A DNA stretch of 5,414 nucleotides, from contig CAAFQM010000298.1 of NCBI GenBank assembly GCA_900765105.1, positions 1 to 5,414 of the forward strand, read 5' to 3'. Positions within the stretch are counted from its first letter, which is position 1. Every line of letters starts with the position of its first letter. This stretch comes from an uncultured Faecalibacterium sp. (lineage in GTDB: Bacteria > Bacillota > Clostridia > Oscillospirales > Ruminococcaceae). The notes under the pieces were generated by a model. That model ran no database searches and had not been told where the DNA came from. It saw nothing but the letters and a program-made list of their open reading frames with translations. Below, piece by piece: positions 1-5,193 of the stretch. A program made the translations under genes and the position numbers.

Positions 1-1244
1 CCCTCGGCGGTCAGCTCGGCGCGGCACTCTTCCAGAACAGCCTTGGCGTCCTGCAGCTCCCGCAGGCTGGTGATCATGGGGAACATGATGCTCATGTTGC
101 CGTAGGCCGAGGCCCGCAGCAGAGCCCGGAGCTGGGTCTTGAAGAAATCCTTGCGGGTCAGGCAGATGCGGATGGCGCGGTAGCCCAGAGCGGGGTTATC
201 CTCGTGATCCAGCTTCATGTAATCGACGGTCTTATCGGCACCGATGTCACAGGTACGCACGACTACCTTGCGGGGAGCAAGGCTTTCGACCACCTGCTTG
301 TAAGCTTCGAACTGATAATCCTCGCTGGGGTAATCCTTGCAGTTCAGATACACGAACTCGGTGCGGAACAGACCCACACCGCCGGCGTCGTTCTGCTGCA
401 CTGCGCCCACGTCGCTCATGCCGCCGATGTTGGCGAACACGTTGATGGTCTTGCCGTCCAGTGTGGTGTTGGGCTTGCCCTTCAGCTCCTGCAGCAGGGC
501 CTGCTTTTTCTGGTCCTCCTGCTGGCGCTTCTTGAGGCTCTTGAGCAGATCCGGGGTCGGGTCCACATACACACAGGCATTGTAGCCGTCAATGACAGCC
601 GTCTTGCCGTCCCAGTCATCCTGAATATCTTTGCACTGGATCAGGGCAGGGATGTTCATGCTGCGTGCCAGAATGGCGGTATGGCTGTTGGAGCTGCCCT
701 CGCGGGTGATGAAGCCCAGCAGCAGGCTCTTGTCCATGCGGACGGTCTCGGACGGAGCCAGATCCTCGGCCACGAGGATGCTGGGCTCAGTACCCTGCAG
801 GCTGGCGTTGTCCACGCCCTGCAGGATGTCCAGCATGGCCTGTGCGATATCGATGACGTCCGCACTGCGGGCCTGCAGATACGGGTCATCCATGGCGGCG
901 AACACAGCAGCCTGATTATCGCCGGCGGGCTTGACAGCGTACTCGGCGCACTTGTGCTGGCCGTTGATGATCTCCTTGATGGCGTCCACAAAGTCGTCGT
1001 CTTCCAGCATCATGGCATGGATGTTGAACACCTCGGCGATATCCTCGCCGGCTTCTGCCAGAGCCTTCTCGTACAGAGCGGTCTGCTGCTCGATGGCCTT
1101 CTGCTGGGCGTCCTCAAAGCGGGCCACCTCTGCAGCGGTATCTGCTACATCGGCGGTGGAAATGGTGGTGTCTTTTTTCTTGTAGATCTTGAGCTTACCG
1201 ATGGCGATGCCATTCAGGATGCTCTTACCGGTGCCTACCTGCAT
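1..1244 (-). CDS. ptsI: PTS Enzyme I (phosphoenolpyruvate-protein phosphotransferase), C-terminus cut off by the window
   Basis: Cytoplasmic first enzyme of the sugar phosphotransferase system: it takes phosphate from PEP on a histidine and passes it to HPr. The start is ATG at 1242-1244, preceded by AGAAGGAG (1253-1260) with 8 nt spacing. Only 414 residues are visible; the family is usually about 570, so the Cys-containing C-terminal part of the PEP-binding barrel lies outside. Seen: an N-terminal segment NGIAIGK typical of EI; the phosphohistidine motif SHTAILAR with His188 (E. coli His189); the PEP-binding arginines in LFRTEF (Arg294) and VRTCDIGADK (Arg330), matching E. coli Arg296 and Arg332; and the IMFPMI segment of the PEP-utiliser barrel. 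The usual GGRTSHT is GSSNSHT here, a mild variant. It follows ptsH in the same direction after a 101-bp gap that holds a terminator, so its expression probably depends on read-through. The frame is intact throughout the visible part. Confidence 0.96.
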   Translation of the reverse strand, partial: MQVGTGKSILNGIAIGKLKIYKKKDTTISTADVADTAAEVARFEDAQQKAIEQQTALYEKALAEAGEDIAEVFNIHAMMLEDDDFVDAIKEIINGQHKCAEYAVKPAGDNQAAVFAAMDDPYLQARSADVIDIAQAMLDILQGVDNASLQGTEPSILVAEDLAPSETVRMDKSLLLGFITREGSSNSHTAILARSMNIPALIQCKDIQDDWDGKTAVIDGYNACVYVDPTPDLLKSLKKRQQEDQKKQALLQELKGKPNTTLDGKTINVFANIGGMSDVGAVQQNDAGGVGLFRTEFVYLNCKDYPSEDYQFEAYKQVVESLAPRKVVVRTCDIGADKTVDYMKLDHEDNPALGYRAIRICLTRKDFFKTQLRALLRASAYGNMSIMFPMITSLRELQDAKAVLEECRAELTAE

Positions 1245-1266
1245 TGCACGTTCTCCTTCTTCACGG

Positions 1267-1287
1267 GCCGGGCCGCTTTTGCCCGGC
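1267..1287 (-). promoter_or_regulatory. GC-rich hairpin just upstream of the ptsI ribosome binding site
   Basis: A perfect 7-bp inverted repeat, GCCGGGC (1267-1273) and GCCCGGC (1281-1287), with a 7-nt loop. No T-run follows it on either strand, so it is not an obvious terminator. It lies between the ptsH-ptsI terminator and the ptsI Shine-Dalgarno. It could stabilise a processed ptsI mRNA or affect translation of ptsI; that role is inference. Confidence 0.5.
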
Positions 1288-1292
1288 TTCTC

Positions 1293-1324
1293 AAAAAAAG
1301 CCCCCGCAGTCTTCCCGCGAGGGC
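1293..1324 (-). terminator. Intrinsic terminator between ptsH and ptsI
   Basis: On the minus strand a 10-bp stem (arms 1315-1324 and 1300-1309, with two G-T wobbles) closes a 5-nt loop and is followed by a run of seven T (1293-1299). It begins about 20 bp after the ptsH stop codon. It should end most ptsH transcripts and let only a fraction continue into ptsI, giving more HPr than EI. The structure is directly visible; the partial read-through is inference. Confidence 0.85.
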
Positions 1325-1345
1325 CTCTCTCATCTCCGCTGCGGA

Positions 1346-1603
1346 TCAGACGTTCTCGCTCAGGAACTTCTGGATTGCTTCTGCAGCTGCCTCTTCGTCA
1401 TCGCCTTCCACCTTGATGGTGATGGTCTCGCCCTGCTTGACGCCCATGCCCATCAGAGCCATCAGCTTGCGCATATCGCAGCTCTTGCCGTCCTTCTCGA
1501 GGGTGGCGCTGCTTGCAAAGCCCTTGACTGTCTTGACGAGCAGACCTGCCGGACGTGCATGGATGCCGCATGCATCCTTAATGGTATACTGGAATTCCTT
1601 CAT
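1346..1603 (-). CDS. ptsH: HPr, histidine-containing phosphocarrier protein of the PTS
   Basis: An 85-residue cytoplasmic phosphocarrier that accepts phosphate from Enzyme I on His15 and donates it to sugar-specific IIA proteins. The active-site motif GIHARPAG places His15 and Arg17 exactly as in the family. The C-terminal part (MGMGVKQGETITIKVEG) is also typical. Start choice: AAGGAG at 1613-1618 is 9 nt from the ATG at 1601-1603 but only 3 nt from an in-frame ATG at 1607-1609, and homologues begin at the MKEF equivalent, so 1603 is preferred. Oddity: the residue at position 46, the Ser phosphorylated by HPr kinase in most Bacillota, is Lys (codon at 1466-1468), within the segment MRKLMALMGMG. 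His15 is present, so this is a catalytic HPr and not a Crh-type protein. It is the first gene of a ptsH-ptsI unit with its own promoter. Confidence 0.97.
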   Translation of the reverse strand: MKEFQYTIKDACGIHARPAGLLVKTVKGFASSATLEKDGKSCDMRKLMALMGMGVKQGETITIKVEGDDEEAAAEAIQKFLSENV

Positions 1604-1654
1604 AATCATTTTCTCCTTACTTATCCTATGGGACGCACACTGCATTGCGCCGTC

Positions 1655-1669
1655 TGCGGCCGAGCCGCA
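1655..1669 (-). promoter_or_regulatory. Stem-loop in the ptsH 5' leader
   Basis: A perfect 6-bp inverted repeat (TGCGGC at 1655-1660, GCCGCA at 1664-1669) with a 3-nt loop. It would lie near the 5' end of the ptsH leader RNA if transcription starts around 1681. No T-run follows, so it is not a terminator. A 5'-stabilising hairpin or a regulator-binding stem are possible; no known riboswitch fold was recognised. Confidence 0.45.
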
Positions 1670-1687
1670 CCATAAGTTGATACCTCT

Positions 1688-1716
1688 ATTATAAACCCTA
1701 GTCGGGAAATTTTCAC
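1688..1716 (-). promoter_or_regulatory. Promoter of ptsH
   Basis: On the minus strand a perfect -10 box TATAAT (1688-1693) lies 17 bp from a -35 box GTGAAA (1711-1716, four of six matches to TTGACA). The predicted start, near 1681, gives a leader of about 75 nt to ptsH. The good -10 and weak -35 would suit activation or strong basal recognition by housekeeping sigma factor. Confidence 0.7.
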
Positions 1717-1731
1717 CGTTTCATATTGCTG

Positions 1732-1747
1732 ATTTTTCGTGAAAAAT
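1732..1747. promoter_or_regulatory. AT-rich palindrome upstream of the ptsH promoter, possible operator
   Basis: ATTTTTC (1732-1738), GT, GAAAAAT (1741-1747): two perfect 7-bp half-sites separated by 2 bp. The 2-nt centre is too short for an RNA hairpin, so a dimeric DNA-binding protein site is more likely than a transcript structure. It lies about 16 bp upstream of the ptsH -35 box, a position suited to an activator or an UP-like element. No known regulator consensus was recognised. Confidence 0.35.
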
Positions 1748-1856
1748 TTTGTTACAATTGAACATACAAATGCGACAAAAATACACAGGATTCACTTTTT
1801 GTTCTGCTTGTTCGCAATTTTTAGGCATTTTGCCCTTTGGTTCTGCTTCAATCGCG

Positions 1857-1893
1857 GGGGAGGTTTACCGGCAGTTCCGGCTGTTTGCTCCCC
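1857..1893 (-). other. 3' stem structure after the DUF4830 gene
   Basis: About 10 bp after the DUF4830 stop codon the minus strand can form an outer 6-bp stem (GGGGAG from 1888-1893 with CTCCCC from 1857-1862) enclosing a CCGG-aactg-CCGG hairpin (1868-1880). No T-run follows, so it is not a standard intrinsic terminator; it may protect the mRNA 3' end or be chance in GC-rich DNA. The rest of the intergenic stretch 1646-1902 holds the ptsH leader and promoter, the AT-rich palindrome, and a 9-bp direct repeat GTTCTGCTT (1801-1809, 1840-1848). I see no gene in it. Confidence 0.3.
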
Positions 1894-1902
1894 GGTTCCG
1901 GT

Positions 1903-2631
1903 TCATTCCACCGGGTAGCCCTCGGCATCCAGCGGCAGGTCCGCCGGGTCGATGGCCTGCGGCTGGGCGTCCGGCTCGCCGGAGGTCTGCTGGGCGTCGC
2001 CGGTCAGTTCGTCGTCATGGCGCTCGCCCCAGTCCCCGCTGTAATCCTCGCCCGAGGTCTGCTGGGCCTGTTCCGTGCCGGTCAGCTCTTCATCGTGGCG
2101 TTCGCCCCAGTCCCCGCTGTAGTCTTCGCCCGAGGTCTGCTGCGCTTCCGCCTCTGCCATGGCGGCCTGCATATCTTTCAGTCCTACTACCACACCGGAG
2201 GGCCGCTCCAGCAGATAAGCACCCACCGCCTTTTTCCGGTATACCAGCAGCACGCCGTAACGGCTGTTCTCGCCGCTGCTGGCCGCCGGGATCAGCGCTG
2301 TCCATTTTTCCACCGTCTTACCCTTGTACCGGGCAAGGTCCATGCCGCTCTGCTGCACCACGCTGTTGAACGCCGAAAAGCTGTCATCCCACTTGCGGGG
2401 GATCTTGACCTTATCCGCCGTGATGGACGCGCCGTCCACATCCAGCCCGTAGCCCGTGAACCAGGTCTGAATGTCCTGTGCACTCTCGATCTTGTTCACA
2501 GATGCCGACACGGCAACAGTGCGGTGGCTGATATACCGCCCCAGCAGGGCACTGCACACCACCAGTGCGCAGCACATGGCCCCCAGCCCCAGTTTTTTCA
2601 GGCTCGTCTTGTTCAATGTGACCACAAACAT
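1903..2631 (-). CDS. Membrane-anchored DUF4830 protein with duplicated acidic C-terminal tail
   Basis: A 242-residue protein of unknown function. The start is ATG at 2629-2631, with GGGGAGG (2641-2647) 9 nt upstream; the frame is open further upstream, to 2724, but that extension has no better ribosome binding site and runs into the HAD terminator. Residues 11-32 are a short basic stretch then one hydrophobic segment (LGLGAMCCALVVCSALLG), read as an N-terminal membrane anchor with the rest outside. Residues about 48-145 resemble DUF4830: an AQDIQTWFTGYGLDV-like opening, a VKIPRKWDDSF motif, MDLARYKGKTVEKW, and a LLVYRKKAVGAYL strand near the end. A helical linker rich in Ala and Glu follows, then two copies of an acidic repeat AQQTSGEDYSGDWGERHD (residues 163-188 and 189-212) and a partial third (213-217). 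The tail ends in an acidic, Pro-rich segment. Family assignment is from recalled pattern; function is unknown. Confidence 0.87.
   Translation of the reverse strand: MFVVTLNKTSLKKLGLGAMCCALVVCSALLGRYISHRTVAVSASVNKIESAQDIQTWFTGYGLDVDGASITADKVKIPRKWDDSFSAFNSVVQQSGMDLARYKGKTVEKWTALIPAASSGENSRYGVLLVYRKKAVGAYLLERPSGVVVGLKDMQAAMAEAEAQQTSGEDYSGDWGERHDEELTGTEQAQQTSGEDYSGDWGERHDDELTGDAQQTSGEPDAQPQAIDPADLPLDAEGYPVE
1982..2142. repeat. In-frame tandem duplication in the DUF4830 tail
   Basis: Two tandem units, 1982-2053 (72 bp) and 2054-2131 (78 bp), each beginning GAGGTCTGCTG on the plus strand, with a short third copy of that start at 2132-2142. Outside a 6-bp insertion region the units differ by seven substitutions, of which six are synonymous and one changes Glu to Asp. 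Unit lengths are multiples of three, so gain or loss of a unit would keep the frame. Confidence 0.9.
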
Positions 2632-2672
2632 ATCCCCATGCCTCCCCAGCCTGTTTATTGCTCTGAGAACAC

Positions 2673-2702
2673 TGTATGGGAAATCCGCCTTGAATATGAC
2701 AA
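2673..2702 (-). promoter_or_regulatory. Possible promoter of the DUF4830 gene
   Basis: On the minus strand a good -35 box TTGTCA (2697-2702, five of six) lies 18 bp from a poor -10 candidate CATACA (2673-2678). A promoter is expected between the HAD terminator and this gene, and this is the best candidate I find, but the -10 is weak. Confidence 0.3.
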
Positions 2703-2722
2703 AAGTGCCTTCGCCGGAACGC

Positions 2723-2754
2723 AAAAAAGCTCTCCCTTTCGTTTCGGGAGAGCT
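2723..2754 (-). terminator. Intrinsic terminator of the muramidase-HAD operon
   Basis: On the minus strand a perfect 9-bp stem (AGCTCTCCC with GGGAGAGCT; arms 2746-2754 and 2728-2736) closes a 9-nt loop and runs straight into six T (2723-2728, sharing the last stem base). It begins about 30 bp after the HAD stop codon. It separates this operon from the DUF4830 gene. No T-run follows in the plus direction, so it works one way. Confidence 0.93.
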
Positions 2755-2784
2755 GACATCGCGCAGCGATGGCTGAGAGGGTTC

Positions 2785-3627
2785 TTAATGCGCTTTCACA
2801 AAATCCTCCGGCGACACTTCGCCGCCCTGTGCAAGTACCTGTTTCAGAATCTGCATTACGCCGTATTCCAGGTGGGACGGTGCCAGAAACGGAACAGCTG
2901 CCCGCAGCGGTTCGCTGCCGTTTTCCATCAGGAACCCATACTTTGCGGTGGTGAGCATCTCGGCGTCATTGTAGGTATCGCCAAAGGCCATCATGCTTTC
3001 GGCAGGGATGCCCAGCAGGCCGCCCACCTTTGCCAGCGCAGCACCCTTGTGCACCCCGGGATTCATCACATCCACCCAGTTCTTTCCGGCGACCGCCACC
3101 GAAAACGCTCCGCCGTTGCCGGTGTGGAACGCCCCGTAGGTCTGGTCAAAAGCCTGCTGAGAATTATCATGGGGCAGATAGATCGTAAACTTATCCGCCG
3201 CCGCTTCCACCGCCGTCAGGTCATCCACATATTCCACCCGGGTGTAAAAGTTCTTGAATACCGGGTCATATTTTTCATCCTGTTTTTCGGCATAGGCCGC
3301 CTGCAGCCCGCACAGCAGCCCCACGTCTCCGGCCTGCTTCGTGCTGCGGGCCAGCTTCCGCCAGCCCTCGGCGGGCATCTCGGAGACAAACAGGTCCTTG
3401 CCCTTCCAGCGGGCCGCGCCGCCGTTGTCGCCGATGAGAACAACATCTTCCAGCAGACCGGCGAACATATTTTCCAGCGTATACAGGGGCCTGCCGCTGG
3501 CTGCGGCAAACAGGATGCCCTGCTGTGCCAATGCACGGACCGTTGGTTCAAAGTCCGGCGGCAGCTGGCTGTGTTCGTCCAGAAGGGTAGCGTCCATATC
3601 CGACGCGATCAGGCGGATGCGGTCCAT
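2785..3627 (-). CDS. Cof-type HAD-superfamily phosphatase
   Basis: A 280-residue cytoplasmic hydrolase expected to dephosphorylate small phosphorylated metabolites such as sugar phosphates; the exact substrate cannot be read from sequence. Seen: motif I ASDMDATLL with nucleophile Asp10 and acid/base Asp12; motif II AAASGRP with Ser44; motif III Lys194 in GVHKGAAL; motif IV AFGDTYNDAEML with Asp217 and Asp221 for Mg2+. The large insert between motifs II and III (about residues 80-185) is the substrate-binding cap of the Cof/IIB type, and the length fits the family. Oddity: motif I reads DMDAT where DMDGT is usual. The start at 3625-3627 has AAGGAG (3634-3639) 6 nt upstream; the frame stays open further upstream, but only as a shadow of the muramidase gene. 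It begins 14 bp after the muramidase stop, so it is probably translated from the same mRNA. An intrinsic terminator follows. Confidence 0.93.
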   Translation of the reverse strand: MDRIRLIASDMDATLLDEHSQLPPDFEPTVRALAQQGILFAAASGRPLYTLENMFAGLLEDVVLIGDNGGAARWKGKDLFVSEMPAEGWRKLARSTKQAGDVGLLCGLQAAYAEKQDEKYDPVFKNFYTRVEYVDDLTAVEAAADKFTIYLPHDNSQQAFDQTYGAFHTGNGGAFSVAVAGKNWVDVMNPGVHKGAALAKVGGLLGIPAESMMAFGDTYNDAEMLTTAKYGFLMENGSEPLRAAVPFLAPSHLEYGVMQILKQVLAQGGEVSPEDFVKAH

Positions 3628-3641
3628 TTTATTCTCCTTGC

Positions 3642-4841
3642 TTATCCGATGTAGCTGATGTTTGCATCGATCTCGCCATCGTATCCGTTGATGCGGGCGG
3701 TGCGGGTGCCCTGCCACAGAGCGCAGTCGATGGGGCTGCTGGAAACGCCATAGTGGGCATTCCAGATGGTGTATTTCTTCAGGCTGTTCAGGTCCACCCG
3801 CTTGCGGTACCATGTGGTGGATGCGTACACACCGGGCTTATAACCCTGCGCCTTGACTTCCTCACAGAACGCAACGGCGCACTTGGTGCGGTCGGTGACG
3901 CCCAGACCGTCGGCACGGCCGGTGCCGTTGGAGGAAGTGGAAGCTTCGGTGTCAAAGAAGATAGGATAGTCCAGTTTGCGGCCGTTCAGCACATAGGCGC
4001 AGGCAAAGGCTTCTTCCTGTGCCTCGGCCTCGGTGGTAGCCTGACTGAAGAAATAGACACCCACCTTCAGGCCCGCGTTCTTCGCGTTGGTAAAATGTTC
4101 CTCAAACATGGGGTCCAGCACCAGATTGCCTGCCGCGCCGTAGCCGCGGTAGCCGATGCGGACGATAACAAAGCTGACACCGGCCTTTTTGACCTTGGCC
4201 CAGTCAACATTCTTCTGGTATTTGGACACATCGACGCCGAAGGTCATGCCGTTCTGCAGCACGCCGTCATCATCAAAATAATACAGTTTTCCATCCACCG
4301 TCTGGATGCCCTTGATCGGCTTGTTTGTGGTCTGGCTATAATAATAGGTCTTGCCATTGGAGGTGCGCCAGCCGGAGTAGACCGGGGCGGGGTCCTCCTT
4401 TTTCTTCAGCCAGCCGAACAGGAAATTGAACAGCCAGCTGAAAAATCCGTTTTCATCGCTCAGGTCGATGCCCTGCGCCTCGGCAGCGTCCAGCGCACCG
4501 GCGTCCAGTGCCTGCCGGATCTCTTCCGGCGTCAGCACCACACTGTTTTCCGGCGTATGCTGGTTGGTACTGTTCTCCTCGGCTTCAGAAGCCTGCGCCG
4601 GCGGGGCCAGAGGGTCCTCTGCGGCCAGCGCCGGCGTTTCCGGCTGCAGGGTGGGCATGGCCGTTTCAAGCTGCTCCTGCGTCATTGCTGCGGCAGAGCT
4701 GCCGGTCGTTTCGGGCTGTGCGGCCAGCGCCAGCGGCGCTCCCATCGAAAAAGCCATTGCCATGGCCAGCACTGCCGCCGTGCACCGCACCTTGCAGCGG
4801 GTGCCATGGGCAGAGAATTTGTTCCAGAATACGTTCTTCAT
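3642..4841 (-). CDS. Secreted GH25 muramidase (lysozyme) with cell-wall-binding repeats
   Basis: A 399-residue exported protein predicted to cleave the MurNAc-GlcNAc bond of peptidoglycan. Residues 1-41 form a signal peptide: basic start, hydrophobic TAAVLAMAMAFSMGAPLALA, probable cleavage after Ala40-42. Residues 42-130 are a low-complexity Ala/Glu/Pro linker. Residues 133-145 (FFSWLFNFLFGWL, then KKK) are strikingly hydrophobic and aromatic. Residues 157-198 hold two cell-wall-binding repeats of the GW..NGK.YYY / DGKLYYFDDDG type. The GH25 domain fills 201-399: FGVDVSKYQ (Asp204), the PIFFDTEA motif with Asp297 and catalytic Glu299, and the closing DGEIDAN (Asp392). All expected acidic residues are present, so it looks active. 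Start: ATG at 4839-4841 with AGGA 7 nt upstream; a TTG at 4860-4862 in frame is an alternative that adds seven residues. It is first in an operon with the HAD gene. It could serve in wall turnover or in attack on other bacteria. Confidence 0.94.
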   Translation of the reverse strand: MKNVFWNKFSAHGTRCKVRCTAAVLAMAMAFSMGAPLALAAQPETTGSSAAAMTQEQLETAMPTLQPETPALAAEDPLAPPAQASEAEENSTNQHTPENSVVLTPEEIRQALDAGALDAAEAQGIDLSDENGFFSWLFNFLFGWLKKKEDPAPVYSGWRTSNGKTYYYSQTTNKPIKGIQTVDGKLYYFDDDGVLQNGMTFGVDVSKYQKNVDWAKVKKAGVSFVIVRIGYRGYGAAGNLVLDPMFEEHFTNAKNAGLKVGVYFFSQATTEAEAQEEAFACAYVLNGRKLDYPIFFDTEASTSSNGTGRADGLGVTDRTKCAVAFCEEVKAQGYKPGVYASTTWYRKRVDLNSLKKYTIWNAHYGVSSSPIDCALWQGTRTARINGYDGEIDANISYIG

Positions 4842-4931
4842 GCTGCGTTCCTGCGCCTCCAAACCTTGTGTATGTTTTTATCGGTGTGCCACCCCGCAAA
4901 AGGCGGCATTTCATGTTTCTGATGCTTTTTC

Positions 4932-4961
4932 AGTATACACCCGCGGGCAAGCCCCCGTCAA
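4932..4961 (-). promoter_or_regulatory. Promoter of the muramidase-HAD operon
   Basis: On the minus strand TTGACG (-35, 4956-4961, five of six) lies 18 bp from TATACT (-10, 4932-4937, five of six). The predicted start near 4925 gives a leader of about 84 nt. The spacer is very GC-rich and contains a GGGC/GCCC inverted repeat. It looks like a housekeeping sigma-factor promoter of good strength. Confidence 0.75.
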
Positions 4962-5104
4962 TCGCCGTGCACCGCACACTGGGTGCTGCACAGCGGGCCG
5001 CCCGGCTGATCAGAAAATGCTCCAAAATGGATACGCACAGCCGCCCCAAAACATTGCACAAAGCCAAAAATTGCAGATATTTCCAGCGAATTTCCGATTT
5101 TCTC

Positions 5105-5133
5105 TTGCTGTCTTGACAGGTGTATGGTATTAT
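5105..5133 (+). promoter_or_regulatory. Promoter of the PfoR-like gene
   Basis: An extended -10 element TGG-TATTAT (TG at 5125-5126, hexamer 5128-5133) lies 17 bp from a weak -35 TTGCTG (5105-5110). The predicted start near 5140 gives a leader of about 54 nt. Two exact TTGACA hexamers (5113-5118 and 5136-5141) lie 23 bp apart around the -10, but neither has a -10 box at a workable distance. A CTGTC-TT-GACAG palindrome (5108-5119) overlaps the -35 and spacer and is a plausible operator. Confidence 0.6.
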
Positions 5134-5167
5134 ACTTGACATACAGTTTTTCTGCAGCAAAACAACA

Positions 5168-5182
5168 TTTCTGAAACAGAAA
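5168..5182 (+). promoter_or_regulatory. Inverted repeat next to the ribosome binding site of the PfoR-like gene
   Basis: TTTCTG (5168-5173), AAA, CAGAAA (5177-5182): a perfect 6-bp stem with a 3-nt loop whose right arm overlaps the Shine-Dalgarno AAAGG (5180-5184). A second pairing, GAAAC (5173-5177) with GTTTC (5187-5191), would place the Shine-Dalgarno in a loop and excludes the first. Translational control is possible but unproven. Confidence 0.35.
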
Positions 5183-5193
5183 GGCAGTTTCTC

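Larger units (their letters stand above)
4842..5193. other. Divergent intergenic region between the muramidase and PfoR-like genes
   Basis: This 352-bp stretch holds no gene I can support. From left to right it has the muramidase leader (about 84 nt, with a small CCGC/GCGG hairpin at 4894-4906), the muramidase promoter (4932-4961), a stretch of about 140 bp (4962-5104) without recognised signals that becomes AT-richer towards the right, and the plus-strand promoter and leader of the PfoR-like gene (5105-5193). Short open frames across it lack ribosome binding sites and cross the promoters. Confidence 0.6.

Noticed and set aside
1604..1645. N-terminal extension of HPr
   Set aside because: Upstream in-frame codons cross the Shine-Dalgarno, and the 85-residue form from 1603 aligns exactly with His15 numbering.
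204..1694. Long plus-strand open frame (496 codons) opposite ptsI and ptsH
   Set aside because: It is antisense to two clearly recognised genes, has no ribosome binding site or family resemblance, and arises from the codon bias of GC-rich coding DNA.
1711..1727. TGAAACGGTGAAA-like sequence as a CcpA cre site near ptsH
   Set aside because: It has the general look of a cre but is one base short and misplaces the central CG and the closing CA.
1837..3654. Long plus-strand open frame (605 codons) across the DUF4830 and HAD genes
   Set aside because: It runs antisense through two genes and the intergenic terminator, and its translation is rich in Arg, His and Pro with no recognisable domain.
4666..4914. 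Short minus-strand frame starting in the muramidase leader, a possible leader peptide
   Set aside because: The ATG has no Shine-Dalgarno, and the frame overlaps the muramidase signal peptide region out of frame.
3753..4922. Plus-strand open frame (389 codons) opposite the muramidase
   Set aside because: It mirrors the muramidase codons and lacks a start signal; the minus-strand product has complete catalytic motifs.
5113..5118. Exact TTGACA as the -35 of the PfoR-like gene
   Set aside because: At 16-18 bp downstream there is no -10-like hexamer (only another TTGACA); the TATTAT is just 9 bp away. The weaker TTGCTG at 17 bp fits better.
5129..5134. Perfect minus-strand TATAAT inside the plus-strand promoter, suggesting a second minus-strand promoter
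   Set aside because: No -35-like hexamer lies 16-18 bp upstream on the minus strand, and the muramidase has a better promoter closer to it.
4930..5160. Minus-strand frame of 76 codons in the divergent intergenic region
   Set aside because: It crosses the muramidase promoter and the promoter of the opposite gene, with no ribosome binding site or resemblance to a known protein.
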